Below are positions 1 through 7,813 of a DNA stretch of 61,538 nt, piece by piece. The notes under the pieces were generated by a model that did not search any database, was not told where the DNA came from, and saw only the letters and a program-made list of their open reading frames with translations. Position numbers and translations under genes: made by a program. The DNA is from an uncultured Clostridia bacterium (GTDB lineage: Bacteria > Bacillota > Clostridia > TANB77 > CAG-465): the NCBI GenBank assembly GCA_934130325.1, contig CAKOYA010000006.1:1-61538 (forward strand). The letters are read 5' to 3'. Each line of letters starts with the position of its first letter. Positions within the stretch are counted from its first letter, which is position 1.

Positions 1-198
1 ATGGATGAACAATCTCTACGTAAGTTAGCCTTAACTCAAGGTCTTGAGCAAGGTCTTGAGCAAGGTCTTGAAAAAGGCCGTAAAGAAGGCCGTAACTTAA
101 TTATAAAAAAGATGATTGATAATGGTTTAGATATAAAGTACATATCTGAATTAACATCTATCCCAATCGAAGATATAGAAAAAATAAAGTTTGTATAA
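1..198 (+). CDS. Rpn/PD-(D/E)XK transposase-like nuclease, C-terminal part
   Basis: The 65 visible residues are a hydrophilic GLEQGLEQGLEKG tract followed by a short helical tail ending EDIEKIKFV. This is the usual C-terminus of Rpn (YhgA-like, recombination-promoting nuclease / putative transposase) proteins, which are normally about 250-300 residues. The PD-(D/E)XK catalytic domain would lie upstream, outside the window, so the ATG at base 1 is probably an internal methionine. Its 3' flank is repeated at 14161-14279 and its last codons recur as scars at 353 and 14146. A fixed truncated gene cannot be excluded. Confidence 0.6.
   Translation: MDEQSLRKLALTQGLEQGLEQGLEKGRKEGRNLIIKKMIDNGLDIKYISELTSIPIEDIEKIKFV
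37..72 (+). repeat. Three tandem 12-bp units encoding QGLE
   Basis: The unit CAAGGTCTTGAG occurs twice exactly and a third time with one change, coding for QGLE-QGLE-QGLE. Such short in-frame repeats are common at this point of Rpn-family proteins and may change length by slippage. Confidence 0.75.
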
Positions 199-308
199 AC
201 TTTAAACTTCTTAATGATAATTTTTTTGAGGTTTAATAATTGAACTGGCAAAATTATATTTTTAAGATAAATATATATTACCTTATAATATATGAAATTG
301 TCAATGTA
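190..308. repeat. Rpn 3'-flank repeat, copy 1
   Basis: This stretch spans the last codons and 3' flank of the Rpn gene. It aligns over about 115 bp with 14161-14279, sharing blocks such as TTAATAATTGAA and AGATAAATATATATTA with scattered substitutions. Together with the partial 3' scar at 353 it indicates that several Rpn copies existed in this neighbourhood. Confidence 0.8.
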
Positions 309-352
309 CAAGTATCGAGTATATAGAATAATTTATTCAGTGTTCTGTTCTC

Positions 353-376
353 GAGCATATCGAAAAAAGTGTGTAA
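353..376 (+). pseudogene. Scar of a second Rpn gene 3' end
   Basis: The bases read E-H-I-E-K-S-V-stop, matching the E-D-I-E-K-I-K-F-V-stop end of the gene at 1-198 and the E-H-I-E-K-F-V-stop scar at 14146. Nothing of the rest of the gene remains, so this is inferred to be the 3' stub of a deleted Rpn paralogue. Confidence 0.5.
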
Positions 377-388
377 ACTAAAAAATAT

Positions 389-428
389 AAATCGACTATG
401 ATATAATTAGAAAAATCATAGTCGATTT
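389..428 (+). terminator. Perfect 14-bp hairpin downstream of the Rpn genes
   Basis: AAATCGACTATGAT (389-402) pairs perfectly with ATCATAGTCGATTT (415-428) around a 12-nt loop. A short T stretch follows. It is probably the terminator of the upstream plus-strand gene. The T run is weak, so an operator role for the small remnant downstream is possible. Confidence 0.45.
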
Positions 429-454
429 TCTGCATATGAAGGGAGATAGAAAAA

Positions 455-493
455 ATGGCGAAACGTGAAAAAATATCAGAAGAAACTTTTTAA
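455..493 (+). pseudogene. Start of a broken regulator-like gene
   Basis: After a GGGAGA ribosome-binding site at 440-445, an ATG opens MAKREKISEETF and then stops. Removing one T from the TTTTT run would continue as KEFINQNK before running into the convergent kinase gene. The opening resembles TetR-type regulators, but too little remains to assign a family. Confidence 0.3.
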
Positions 494-531
494 AGGAATT
501 TATTAATCAAAATAAACTCTTTAATAAATTT

Positions 532-1983
532 TTATTTCTTAATATCTTTTTTATTTATTTTCTCAAGATCAAAGTAAAATATTGAACCTTTACCTACTAC
601 ACTTTCAACTCCATAATTTGAATTATGTTTGTCCAAAATATTTTTTACTATAGAAAGTCCTAAACCTGTACCCTTGCTGGTTCTTTTAAAAGTATTTGAA
701 GCCTGGTAATACCTATTCCATATATTTTTTAAATCTTCATTCGAAATTCCAGGTCCATTATCTTCTACAGAAAATTTTGCTCGTTTTCCAAGTGTAGAAA
801 TTTTAATATGAATTAATTTATTTTCTCCACTATGACTAATTGCATTTGCAACTAAATTATACACTACTTGTTCAATTTTAGTCTTATCAGCAAGTACAAA
901 CGCCTCATTTGGTACATCCATTTTTATGCTACAATTTTTGTATTTTATGATATCAAAACCGTTAACTATCTTTTTTACTACTTCACTTAAATTAAAACTT
1001 GTTTTAGTAACTACGTCAACTCCAGATTCTATTTTGGATAAGTCCATCATATCACTTACAAGTCTTGTAAGCCTGTCAGTTTCTTCAATTATAACACTTA
1101 AATGCTCCTGTCTTTTTTCTCTATTATCTCCTGATAAATCTCTAATCATTTCTGAATAAGCCTTTATCATAGTAAGTGGTGTTTTTAAATCGTGAGAAAC
1201 ATTAGCAATAAGCTCTTTTCTTACTTTATCTGTTTCAGATAATTTTTTAGTAGCATAGTTTAAGGTATCCGCAAGTTCATCTATTTCTAAATAACCAGCT
1301 TTTTTAAATTCTATATCATAGTTTCCTTGTGCAAGTTTATTAGCAGTTTTTGTCATTTCTTTAATTGGATATGAAATTTTTCTTGATAAAAATATCGATA
1401 TAATAGACGATATTAAAAGTGCAATAATAGTAACATATATAAGTTGACTTTTTAATACATTTGTAGTTGCATCTATAGGATCTATAGATGATACTATAAC
1501 AATACACGTATCTGTATCTGGAATTATTCTTCCATAAACGTATACTTCTGATTTTAATCTATCAAGTTTCAAAGTGTATTCAATTTTTTTATTTGAACTT
1601 TCTATTAATTTTTTTATAATCTCTTCAACGTTTATATTTAAAGGTCTATACGGAATTTGCAAATTATTATTACTATTAGTATTAGTAGGACCTGAACCAG
1701 AAGACATATACTCAATTTTTCCATCTAAATTAAATAAAAGTATAGATGCTGCGTTTTTATATGCTATTTTGTCTATACTTTCAGTATACTCACCATCCAA
1801 ATAATCTTTTTCTATTTCATCTGATAATTTTATAACTTCATTCTTTTTCATTGAACTATAATAACTTTGCAAAAAAATTACCTGCATAAACCAAAGTATC
1901 AAAAAAATACTAACAGCAAATGTTATAAAATACAGTCCAAGTCTAAAAGTAAGAGTATTAGTAGAATTATTTTTAATCTTCAA
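532..1983 (-). CDS. Membrane sensor histidine kinase (HAMP-HisKA-HATPase)
   Basis: This 483-residue kinase has a transmembrane helix at about 16-40, an extracellular sensor region to about 175, a second helix at about 179-199, a HAMP linker to about 252, and the phospho-acceptor H-box ANVSHDLKTPL with His264. The ATPase domain shows N (NLVANAISHSG), G1 (DNGPGIS) and G2 (GTGLGLSIV) boxes. Every motif needed for autophosphorylation is present. Its start overlaps the 3' end of the response regulator by 11 bp, so the two are translationally coupled and form one system. The stimulus cannot be read from the sequence; PhoR- and VanS-like kinases have this architecture. Confidence 0.93.
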   Translation of the reverse strand: MKIKNNSTNTLTFRLGLYFITFAVSIFLILWFMQVIFLQSYYSSMKKNEVIKLSDEIEKDYLDGEYTESIDKIAYKNAASILLFNLDGKIEYMSSGSGPTNTNSNNNLQIPYRPLNINVEEIIKKLIESSNKKIEYTLKLDRLKSEVYVYGRIIPDTDTCIVIVSSIDPIDATTNVLKSQLIYVTIIALLISSIISIFLSRKISYPIKEMTKTANKLAQGNYDIEFKKAGYLEIDELADTLNYATKKLSETDKVRKELIANVSHDLKTPLTMIKAYSEMIRDLSGDNREKRQEHLSVIIEETDRLTRLVSDMMDLSKIESGVDVVTKTSFNLSEVVKKIVNGFDIIKYKNCSIKMDVPNEAFVLADKTKIEQVVYNLVANAISHSGENKLIHIKISTLGKRAKFSVEDNGPGISNEDLKNIWNRYYQASNTFKRTSKGTGLGLSIVKNILDKHNSNYGVESVVGKGSIFYFDLEKINKKDIKK

Positions 1984-2650
1984 ATTTATACCCCATTCCT
2001 CTAACTGTTGTTATCTTATCCCTATATTTTCCTATACTATTTCTAAGCATTTTTATATGTGTATCTACAGTTCTATCTTCGCCAAAAAAATCATATCCCC
2101 ACACTTCATTTAATATTTTTTCTCTTGATAACGCAATATTTTTATTAATTACCAAATATAGTAACAAATCATATTCCTTAGGTGTAAGCTCTATTTTCTT
2201 CCCTTCAAGCGTAACTTCCCTACCAGGTACATTTATAATCAAGTCACCAAATATATACTTCTCATTCTTACTGTTATCTTTATTGTTGTTTAAACTCCTA
2301 TTAATTACTGCATTAACTCTTGCCATAAGTTCTTTTGGACTAAAAGGTTTTACAACATAATCATCAATTCCTATTTCAAATCCAAATAATTTATCATATT
2401 CTTCTCCACGTGCTGAAAGCATTATAACAGGAACATTACTATCTTTTCTTATTTCCTTTACAGATGAAAATCCATCTAACTTTGGCATCATTATATCCAT
2501 AATTATTAAATCAAAACCTTCGTCCTTACATTTTTTTATGGCGTCCATTCCATCTATAGCTTCTACTACCTCATACCCATCAAATTTTGCATACTCTTTT
2601 ATCACTTCTCTTATTTTTTCTTCATCATCAACTACTAAAATTTTTGCCAT
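1973..2650 (-). CDS. OmpR/PhoB-family response regulator
   Basis: The protein has 225 residues. The receiver domain (1-115) carries the acidic pair D8-D9, phospho-acceptor Asp52 in IIMDIMMP, and Lys in VVKPFSPKEL. The C-terminal winged-helix DNA-binding domain (about 125-222) contains ELTPKEYDLL and RTVDTHIKMLR. A GGAGGAATT ribosome-binding site precedes the ATG, and a TATAAT lies at 2675-2680. The gene is first in a two-gene operon with the kinase, its evident partner. Target genes are unknown. Confidence 0.94.
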   Translation of the reverse strand: MAKILVVDDEEKIREVIKEYAKFDGYEVVEAIDGMDAIKKCKDEGFDLIIMDIMMPKLDGFSSVKEIRKDSNVPVIMLSARGEEYDKLFGFEIGIDDYVVKPFSPKELMARVNAVINRSLNNNKDNSKNEKYIFGDLIINVPGREVTLEGKKIELTPKEYDLLLYLVINKNIALSREKILNEVWGYDFFGEDRTVDTHIKMLRNSIGKYRDKITTVRGMGYKFED

Positions 2651-2776
2651 ACTAATTCCTCCATTTGTTAATCAATTATACAATACATATGTGATATTTT
2701 AGTGATAATATTAAGAAATGTATTATTTACTGCTTATACTACATAATTATATCAGATATATTATTATAAATAAAGT

Positions 2777-2817
2777 AAAAAATCGATAATATATTATAAA
2801 ATATACTACCGATTTTT
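2777..2817 (-). terminator. Terminator after dnaJ
   Basis: On the minus strand AAAAATCGGTAGTATA pairs with TATATTATCGATTTTT, followed by a T run. It lies just beyond the dnaJ stop and closes the heat-shock operon. Confidence 0.75.
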
Positions 2818-2831
2818 ATATCAATATTTTT

Positions 2832-4001
2832 TTATCTACCAAAGAAACCCTTTTTTTTTGAACTTACTTCATCACCAAAAGTATTTGCAAAATCAGTAAG
2901 TATTTTTCTTTGTTCATCAGTTAATCTTTTAGGTATATCTACTTTCACTGTAAATTCAAGATTTCCTCTACCACGTCCATGAATACTTTGAATACCTTTT
3001 TCCCTTATTTTAAATTTAGTACCTGTTTGAGTTCCTTCTGGAATTGTGTACTCAATTTCCCCTTCAAGAGATGGTACTTTTATATTTCCTCCAAGTACCA
3101 TTTTAGCGTAAGGCACCAATATTTCAGTGGAAATGTCAAATCCATTTCTCTTAAATAATTTATGCGGAGTAACATTTACAACCACGAACAAGTCACCATT
3201 TGGTCCACCACGTTTACCAATGTCTCCTTCTCCTCTTAATGAAATTGCTTGACCATCGTCAATACCAGCAGGAATATTTATTTCTATTTTCTTTAATTTC
3301 TTTACGCTACCCTTACCATGACATTTATCACAAGGATTAGGAATAACTTTACCTTCTCCACCACACTTATCACAAGTTTTTACTGTAGAAAAAGTTCCCA
3401 TTATTGTATTTTGTGTTACTTGTATTTTACCTTTACCATGACACTTATCACATGTAGTAGTACTAGTTCCAGGCTTTGCTCCACTTCCATGGCATATATC
3501 ACAATGTTCATTCCTTGAAATACTTATTTCTTTTTTTGTACCAAAAGCTGCTTCCTCAAAAGAAATAGTCATATTATATCTCAGATCAGCACCTTTAGAA
3601 GGTCCTTGTTTTTTAGCAGCTCCACCGAAGCCGCCAAAACCACCACCAAATACGCTTCCTAAAATATCGTCAAGGTCAATATCAACACCCATACCATTTC
3701 CAAATCCTGAAAAATCAAAGCCGCCAAAACCGCCATAACCTCCTGTTCCACCGCCAAAGCCTGCTTGTTCAAAATTTGCTCCAAATCTATCATACTGTGC
3801 ACGTTTATTACTATCTGAAAGTACACTATATGCTTGAGATATTTCTTTAAATTTAGCTTCCGCTTGCTTTTTGTCTGCTTCAGTATGTTGAGCATCAGGA
3901 TGATACTTTTTAGCCATTTTTCTATATGCTTTTTTTATTTCATCATCAGTTGCATTCTTTGATACACCCAATAATTCATAATAATCTTTTGAATCAGCCA
4001 C
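2832..4001 (-). CDS. dnaJ: Chaperone DnaJ
   Basis: DnaJ is the Hsp40 co-chaperone that loads unfolded clients onto DnaK and stimulates its ATPase. This type I protein (389 aa) has the J domain with HPD at 34-36, a Gly/Phe-rich linker (about 75-125), four CxxCxGxG zinc repeats (CDICHGSG, CDKCHGKG, CDKCGGEG, CDKCHGKG) and the C-terminal client-binding domain. Translation starts at GTG, decided by the upstream GGGGG box. It is the last gene of hrcA-grpE-dnaK-dnaJ, 81 bp after dnaK, with a hairpin in the gap. Confidence 0.97.
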   Translation of the reverse strand: MADSKDYYELLGVSKNATDDEIKKAYRKMAKKYHPDAQHTEADKKQAEAKFKEISQAYSVLSDSNKRAQYDRFGANFEQAGFGGGTGGYGGFGGFDFSGFGNGMGVDIDLDDILGSVFGGGFGGFGGAAKKQGPSKGADLRYNMTISFEEAAFGTKKEISISRNEHCDICHGSGAKPGTSTTTCDKCHGKGKIQVTQNTIMGTFSTVKTCDKCGGEGKVIPNPCDKCHGKGSVKKLKKIEINIPAGIDDGQAISLRGEGDIGKRGGPNGDLFVVVNVTPHKLFKRNGFDISTEILVPYAKMVLGGNIKVPSLEGEIEYTIPEGTQTGTKFKIREKGIQSIHGRGRGNLEFTVKVDIPKRLTDEQRKILTDFANTFGDEVSSKKKGFFGR

Positions 4002-4031
4002 TTACGTTTCCCCCTAAATTATACAATACAT

Positions 4032-4060
4032 AGGGTGGTAAGTGCAAAAACTTCCACCCT
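4032..4060 (-). other. Intercistronic hairpin between dnaK and dnaJ
   Basis: AGGGTGGAAGT pairs with ACTTACCACCCT around a small loop on the minus strand. No T run follows, so it is more likely an mRNA-stability or processing element that separates dnaK from dnaJ levels than a full terminator. Confidence 0.5.
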
Positions 4061-4082
4061 TAATTAATTATGCTAAAATAAA

Positions 4083-5909
4083 TTATTTATTTTCATCCTC
4101 AACTTTATAATCAGCATCATGAACAACATTATCTCCAGATGTTTGGTTAGCATTTGCTTGTTCACCTTGTTCTGGTGCTTGTTGTGAATATAGTTTTGAA
4201 GATATTTCATAGAATACAGAAGTTAATTTTTCAGATGCAGATTTTATAGCATCGTTGTCTGTTCCTTCTAAAGCTTTTTTAACATTTTCAAGTTCTACTT
4301 CTACTTTTCCTTTTTCTTCATCAGAAATTTTACCTTCTAATTCTTTTAATGTTTTTTCTGTGTTATATACCAAAGAATCTGCATTATTTCTAACTTCAAC
4401 TTCTTCTTTTTTCTTTTTATCTTCAGCTGCATGTGCTTCTGCTTCTTTTACTGCTGCTTGAATTTCTTCTTCTGTTAAGTTTGTACTTGCAGTAATAGCA
4501 ATTTTTTGTTCATTATTTGTAGCCATATCTTTCGCAGTAACATGAACGATACCATTAGCATCTATATCAAATGTTACTTCAATTTGTGGAACACCTCTTG
4601 GAGCTGGTGGAATTCCAGTTAAGCTAAATCTTCCTAAAGTCTTGTTGTATGAAGCAATTTCTCTTTCACCTTGTAATACATGAACTTCAACTGATGTTTG
4701 ACCATCTGCAGCTGTACTAAATATTTGAGATTTTTTTGTAGGGATAGTTGTATTTCTATCAATTAATTTAGTAAATACACCACCATAAGTTTCAATACCA
4801 AGTGAAAGTGGAGTAACATCTAAAAGTACTAAATCCTTAACTTCACCAGTAAGTACACCACCTTGAATAGCCGCACCAATTGCAACACATTCATCTGGAT
4901 TAATTCCCTTATATGGATCTTTTCCTGTAATTCTTTTTACTGTTTCTTGAACTAGTGGTACACGAGTTGATCCACCAACAAGTAACACTTTATCTATTTT
5001 ATCAAATGTAAGACCTGAATCTTTCATAGCTTGATTAACTGGTCCAACTGTTGATTCTACTAAATCTGAGATTAATTCTTCAAATTTTGATCTTGTTAAT
5101 GTAACATCTAAATGTTTTGGTCCTGTTGAATCAGCAGTGATAAATGGAAGATTTATTTGAGCTGTCATAACTCCAGAAAGTTCAATTTTAGCCTTTTCAG
5201 CAGCTTCCTTTAGTCTTTGCATAGCCATGCTATCTTGTGATAGATCTATTCCATTATCTTTCTTAAATTCAGATACTAAATAATTAATTATTCTTTCGTC
5301 AAAGTCATCTCCACCAAGTTTATTGTTTCCTGATGTAGCCATAACTTCAAACACACCATCACCAATATCTAGTATAGAAACATCAAAAGTACCTCCACCT
5401 AAATCATAAACCATTATTTTTTGGTCAGTATCTTTATCAAATCCATGTGCTAAAGAAGCAGCAGTTGGCTCATTTATTATTCTTAATACTTCAAGACCTG
5501 CAATTCTTCCAGCATCTTTAGTTGCTTGTCTTTGTGAATCACTAAAATATGCAGGAACTGTAATAACTGCTTGTGAAACTTTTTCCCCTAAATAATTTTC
5601 TGCATCTGTTTTTAATTTTTGTAATATCATAGCAGAAATTTCTTGTGGTGTATATTCTTTATCATCAATTTTTACTTTTTTATCTGTTCCCATATCTCTT
5701 TTTATTGAAATAACAGTTCTATCATGATTTGTAACCGCTTGTCTTTTAGCTACTTGACCTACAAGTCTTTCACCATTTTTTGCAAATGCAACAATTGATG
5801 GAGTTGTTCTTGCTCCTTCTGCATTTGGTATAACAACTGGTTCACCATTTTCTATAACAGAAACACATGAATTAGTTGTTCCTAAATCTATACCTATAAC
5901 TTTTGACAT
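4083..5909 (-). CDS. dnaK: Chaperone DnaK (Hsp70)
   Basis: This ATP-dependent foldase has 608 residues, the normal Firmicute length. The nucleotide-binding domain opens with IGIDLGTTNSCV and carries the Hsp70 signatures VYDLGGGTFDVS and LVGGSTRVP. The substrate domain and lid follow, ending in an acidic tail. A strong AGGAGG precedes the ATG. It is third in the HrcA/CIRCE-controlled operon, 96 bp after grpE, with a perfect hairpin in the gap. Confidence 0.98.
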   Translation of the reverse strand: MSKVIGIDLGTTNSCVSVIENGEPVVIPNAEGARTTPSIVAFAKNGERLVGQVAKRQAVTNHDRTVISIKRDMGTDKKVKIDDKEYTPQEISAMILQKLKTDAENYLGEKVSQAVITVPAYFSDSQRQATKDAGRIAGLEVLRIINEPTAASLAHGFDKDTDQKIMVYDLGGGTFDVSILDIGDGVFEVMATSGNNKLGGDDFDERIINYLVSEFKKDNGIDLSQDSMAMQRLKEAAEKAKIELSGVMTAQINLPFITADSTGPKHLDVTLTRSKFEELISDLVESTVGPVNQAMKDSGLTFDKIDKVLLVGGSTRVPLVQETVKRITGKDPYKGINPDECVAIGAAIQGGVLTGEVKDLVLLDVTPLSLGIETYGGVFTKLIDRNTTIPTKKSQIFSTAADGQTSVEVHVLQGEREIASYNKTLGRFSLTGIPPAPRGVPQIEVTFDIDANGIVHVTAKDMATNNEQKIAITASTNLTEEEIQAAVKEAEAHAAEDKKKKEEVEVRNNADSLVYNTEKTLKELEGKISDEEKGKVEVELENVKKALEGTDNDAIKSASEKLTSVFYEISSKLYSQQAPEQGEQANANQTSGDNVVHDADYKVEDENK

Positions 5910-5948
5910 AATAATACCTCCTAAAATACAAAGTTATTTATATTATAT

Positions 5949-5984
5949 ACTTAAATTATATCTTTATGTATATATAATTTAAGT
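5949..5984 (-). other. Hairpin in the grpE-dnaK gap
   Basis: ACTTAAATTATAT pairs perfectly with ATATAATTTAAGT over 13 bp. Without a T run it is probably an mRNA 5'-stabilising or processing structure that raises dnaK over hrcA-grpE, as is known for several Firmicute dnaK operons. Confidence 0.45.
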
Positions 5985-6005
5985 AAATACCAAAATAATA
6001 TTTTT

Positions 6006-6548
6006 TTAATTTGCTACTTTTACCATAGCATGCCTTATAACTTTATCACCTAATATATATCCTTTTCTAAATACTTCAACAACTTGCTTTTCAGCATAAT
6101 TTTCATCTTCAACATGCATAACGGCCTCATGCAAATTAGGATCAAAATCTTTACTTAAAGCATCAATTTCTTCAAGACCTGTTTTTTTCAACATATCTTT
6201 TAATTGATAATATATCATTTCCATGCCATCCTTAAATGAAGTATCTTTAGTATCAGATTCAATTGCTTTTTCAAAATTATCCATTATTGGCAATATTTCA
6301 GCGATAAAATCCCCAACTATCGTAATATACATACTTTCTTTTTCTTTTGCCATCCTCTTTTTGTAATTATCAAACTCTGCCATATTACGTTTTAAATGAT
6401 CAAAATACTCATCTGCTTTTTTAGATTGTTCTTCTAAATCTTTAGTAAGCTTTGAAATATACTCATCCTTCTCAATATTTTGCTCATTTTTTTCTGAAGT
6501 TTCATTTTCTTGTAAGATCTCATTTTCTTCTTTTTCCTTATTTTCCAT
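6006..6548 (-). CDS. grpE: Nucleotide exchange factor GrpE
   Basis: GrpE releases ADP from DnaK. The 180-residue protein has an acidic, disordered N-terminus, a long coiled coil (about 25-100) and the C-terminal beta domain with DPNLHEAVMHV and GYILGDKVIRHAMVKV, the family signature. Its start overlaps hrcA by 11 bp, so translation is probably coupled. Confidence 0.96.
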   Translation of the reverse strand: MENKEKEENEILQENETSEKNEQNIEKDEYISKLTKDLEEQSKKADEYFDHLKRNMAEFDNYKKRMAKEKESMYITIVGDFIAEILPIMDNFEKAIESDTKDTSFKDGMEMIYYQLKDMLKKTGLEEIDALSKDFDPNLHEAVMHVEDENYAEKQVVEVFRKGYILGDKVIRHAMVKVAN

Positions 6549-7593
6549 TTCTTCCTCCTTGATTTTCTAATTTACCGTTTTTTCCATTGTTTAAGAATAA
6601 CTTTTTAAATCTATCATTTATATACTTTAATGTAGATATTGATTTTGAATAATCTATCCTCTTAGGGCTGATAACTGAAAGCTTACCAATAGGCACTTCA
6701 TCAGTTCCTAAATTCAAGGAAATTATAGTGTAGTCTTTAAGTAGCAATTCATTACTCTCAGACCCAATCACAATTCCAAGTTTTTCATCTTTTATGCTTT
6801 CAAGTATATTGTCTATAGCGTTTTTAGTAGAAATAACATTTACAAAGTTTTTTGCTTTTTCAATATCTGAAAATTCTGGCAAATTTAATATTGACTCTAC
6901 GTTTCTATTTTGATTTTTTGAATCTTTAGAAAACTCAAATCTTATACTTTCAGATATCTGTCCTAACACAAATGAAAAAGCATTAAGTTCCTTTTCAATC
7001 ACTTTATTTAATGCAATATGCAAATTTTCAAGTGGTGTACCAGACAAATTTTCATTAAGTAAATTTGTAAGTTCCTCAATTTTTTCATCTGCTATAGTGT
7101 CAGTTAATTTCGCTATACAATCTTTAACAGTACCATTTTTAGACATAAGAACTACTAATAACAATTTTTCTGAAATTTTAACTATCTTTATATTTTCAAG
7201 TAAATCTGTTGATTTATATGTAAGCATAGTTGGTCTCAACAAAATTTTTGATACTACATCTGCTGCTTGTTCAAACAATTTTTCAGTATCTCCATAACCT
7301 GTTATTGTATTATTTATATAATCTATATCAATCATTGACAATTCTTTCTCTTGCATCAAATTATCAACATAGTATCTATAACCTTTAGTGGATGGTATTC
7401 TACCTGCCGAAACATGAGGTTGCTCCAAATATCCACTCTCTTCAAGTAATTTCATTTCATTTCGTATAGTCGCACTACTATATTTTAAATGATACTTATC
7501 AACAAGTGTTTTAGAACCAACAGGTTCAGCGGATACAATGTAATCTTCTACAACAGATGATAATATCTTCTTTTTTCTATCATCTAAATCCAT
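6538..7593 (-). CDS. hrcA: Heat-inducible transcription repressor HrcA
   Basis: HrcA represses class I heat-shock genes by binding CIRCE. The N-terminal winged helix (KILSSVVEDYIVSAEPVGS, SSATIRNEMKLLEESGYL) and the HrcA core (GKLSVISPKRIDY, near the C-terminus) are present. I start at the second ATG (7593) because GGGTGA sits at the right distance from it; the ATG at 7605 has no ribosome-binding site and abuts the CIRCE. It is first in the operon and autoregulated through the two operators upstream. Confidence 0.95.
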   Translation of the reverse strand: MDLDDRKKKILSSVVEDYIVSAEPVGSKTLVDKYHLKYSSATIRNEMKLLEESGYLEQPHVSAGRIPSTKGYRYYVDNLMQEKELSMIDIDYINNTITGYGDTEKLFEQAADVVSKILLRPTMLTYKSTDLLENIKIVKISEKLLLVVLMSKNGTVKDCIAKLTDTIADEKIEELTNLLNENLSGTPLENLHIALNKVIEKELNAFSFVLGQISESIRFEFSKDSKNQNRNVESILNLPEFSDIEKAKNFVNVISTKNAIDNILESIKDEKLGIVIGSESNELLLKDYTIISLNLGTDEVPIGKLSVISPKRIDYSKSISTLKYINDRFKKLFLNNGKNGKLENQGGRNGK

Positions 7594-7608
7594 TTTTTCA
7601 CCCATTTT

Positions 7609-7635
7609 TTAGCACTATAATTATTCAAGTGCTAA
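7609..7635. promoter_or_regulatory. CIRCE operator 1
   Basis: TTAGCACTA-N9-AAGTGCTAA matches the CIRCE consensus TTAGCACTC-N9-GAGTGCTAA except for the two innermost bases. It lies between the transcription start and the hrcA start codon, where HrcA would block transcription. Confidence 0.93.
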
Positions 7636-7646
7636 TTTCGTATATA

Positions 7647-7675
7647 ATAATACACCATTTTTTAGCAGTTGTCAA
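7647..7675 (-). promoter_or_regulatory. Vegetative promoter of the hrcA operon
   Basis: On the minus strand TTGACA (7670-7675), a 17-bp spacer and TATTAT (7647-7652) form a near-consensus sigma-A promoter. The -35 box lies inside the second CIRCE. Confidence 0.88.
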
Positions 7676-7688
7676 TACAAAGTGCTAA
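7662..7688. promoter_or_regulatory. CIRCE operator 2, overlapping the -35 box
   Basis: TTAGCAGTT-N9-AAGTGCTAA keeps the 9-9-9 spacing and 16 of 18 arm bases of CIRCE. Its spacer contains the TTGACA of the hrcA promoter, so HrcA bound here would exclude RNA polymerase directly. With operator 1 it brackets the promoter. Confidence 0.85.
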
Positions 7689-7731
7689 TTTTTTAGAATT
7701 TTATTTAATTTTCAATATGTCAATTCTGTTA

Positions 7732-7760
7732 TTGACATAATATCATATTTATTGTATAAT
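7732..7760 (+). promoter_or_regulatory. Perfect consensus sigma-A promoter
   Basis: TTGACA (7732-7737), exactly 17 bp, TATAAT (7755-7760). It drives the unknown gene at 7814, which also has an AGGAGG at 7799-7804 nine bases before its ATG. Strong constitutive transcription is expected. Confidence 0.92.
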
Positions 7761-7813
7761 AAATATGTAAACTATTTTTTACCAAAGTAATAATTATTAG
7801 GAGGATTTATACC

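Noticed and set aside
37..72. CRISPR-like repeats at the left end
   Set aside because: The 12-bp units are contiguous, in frame and have no spacers. No CRISPR array or cas gene was seen anywhere in the window.
3318..3518. Open frame opposite dnaJ
   Set aside because: Shadow of the cysteine-rich zinc region; no ribosome-binding site and no family.
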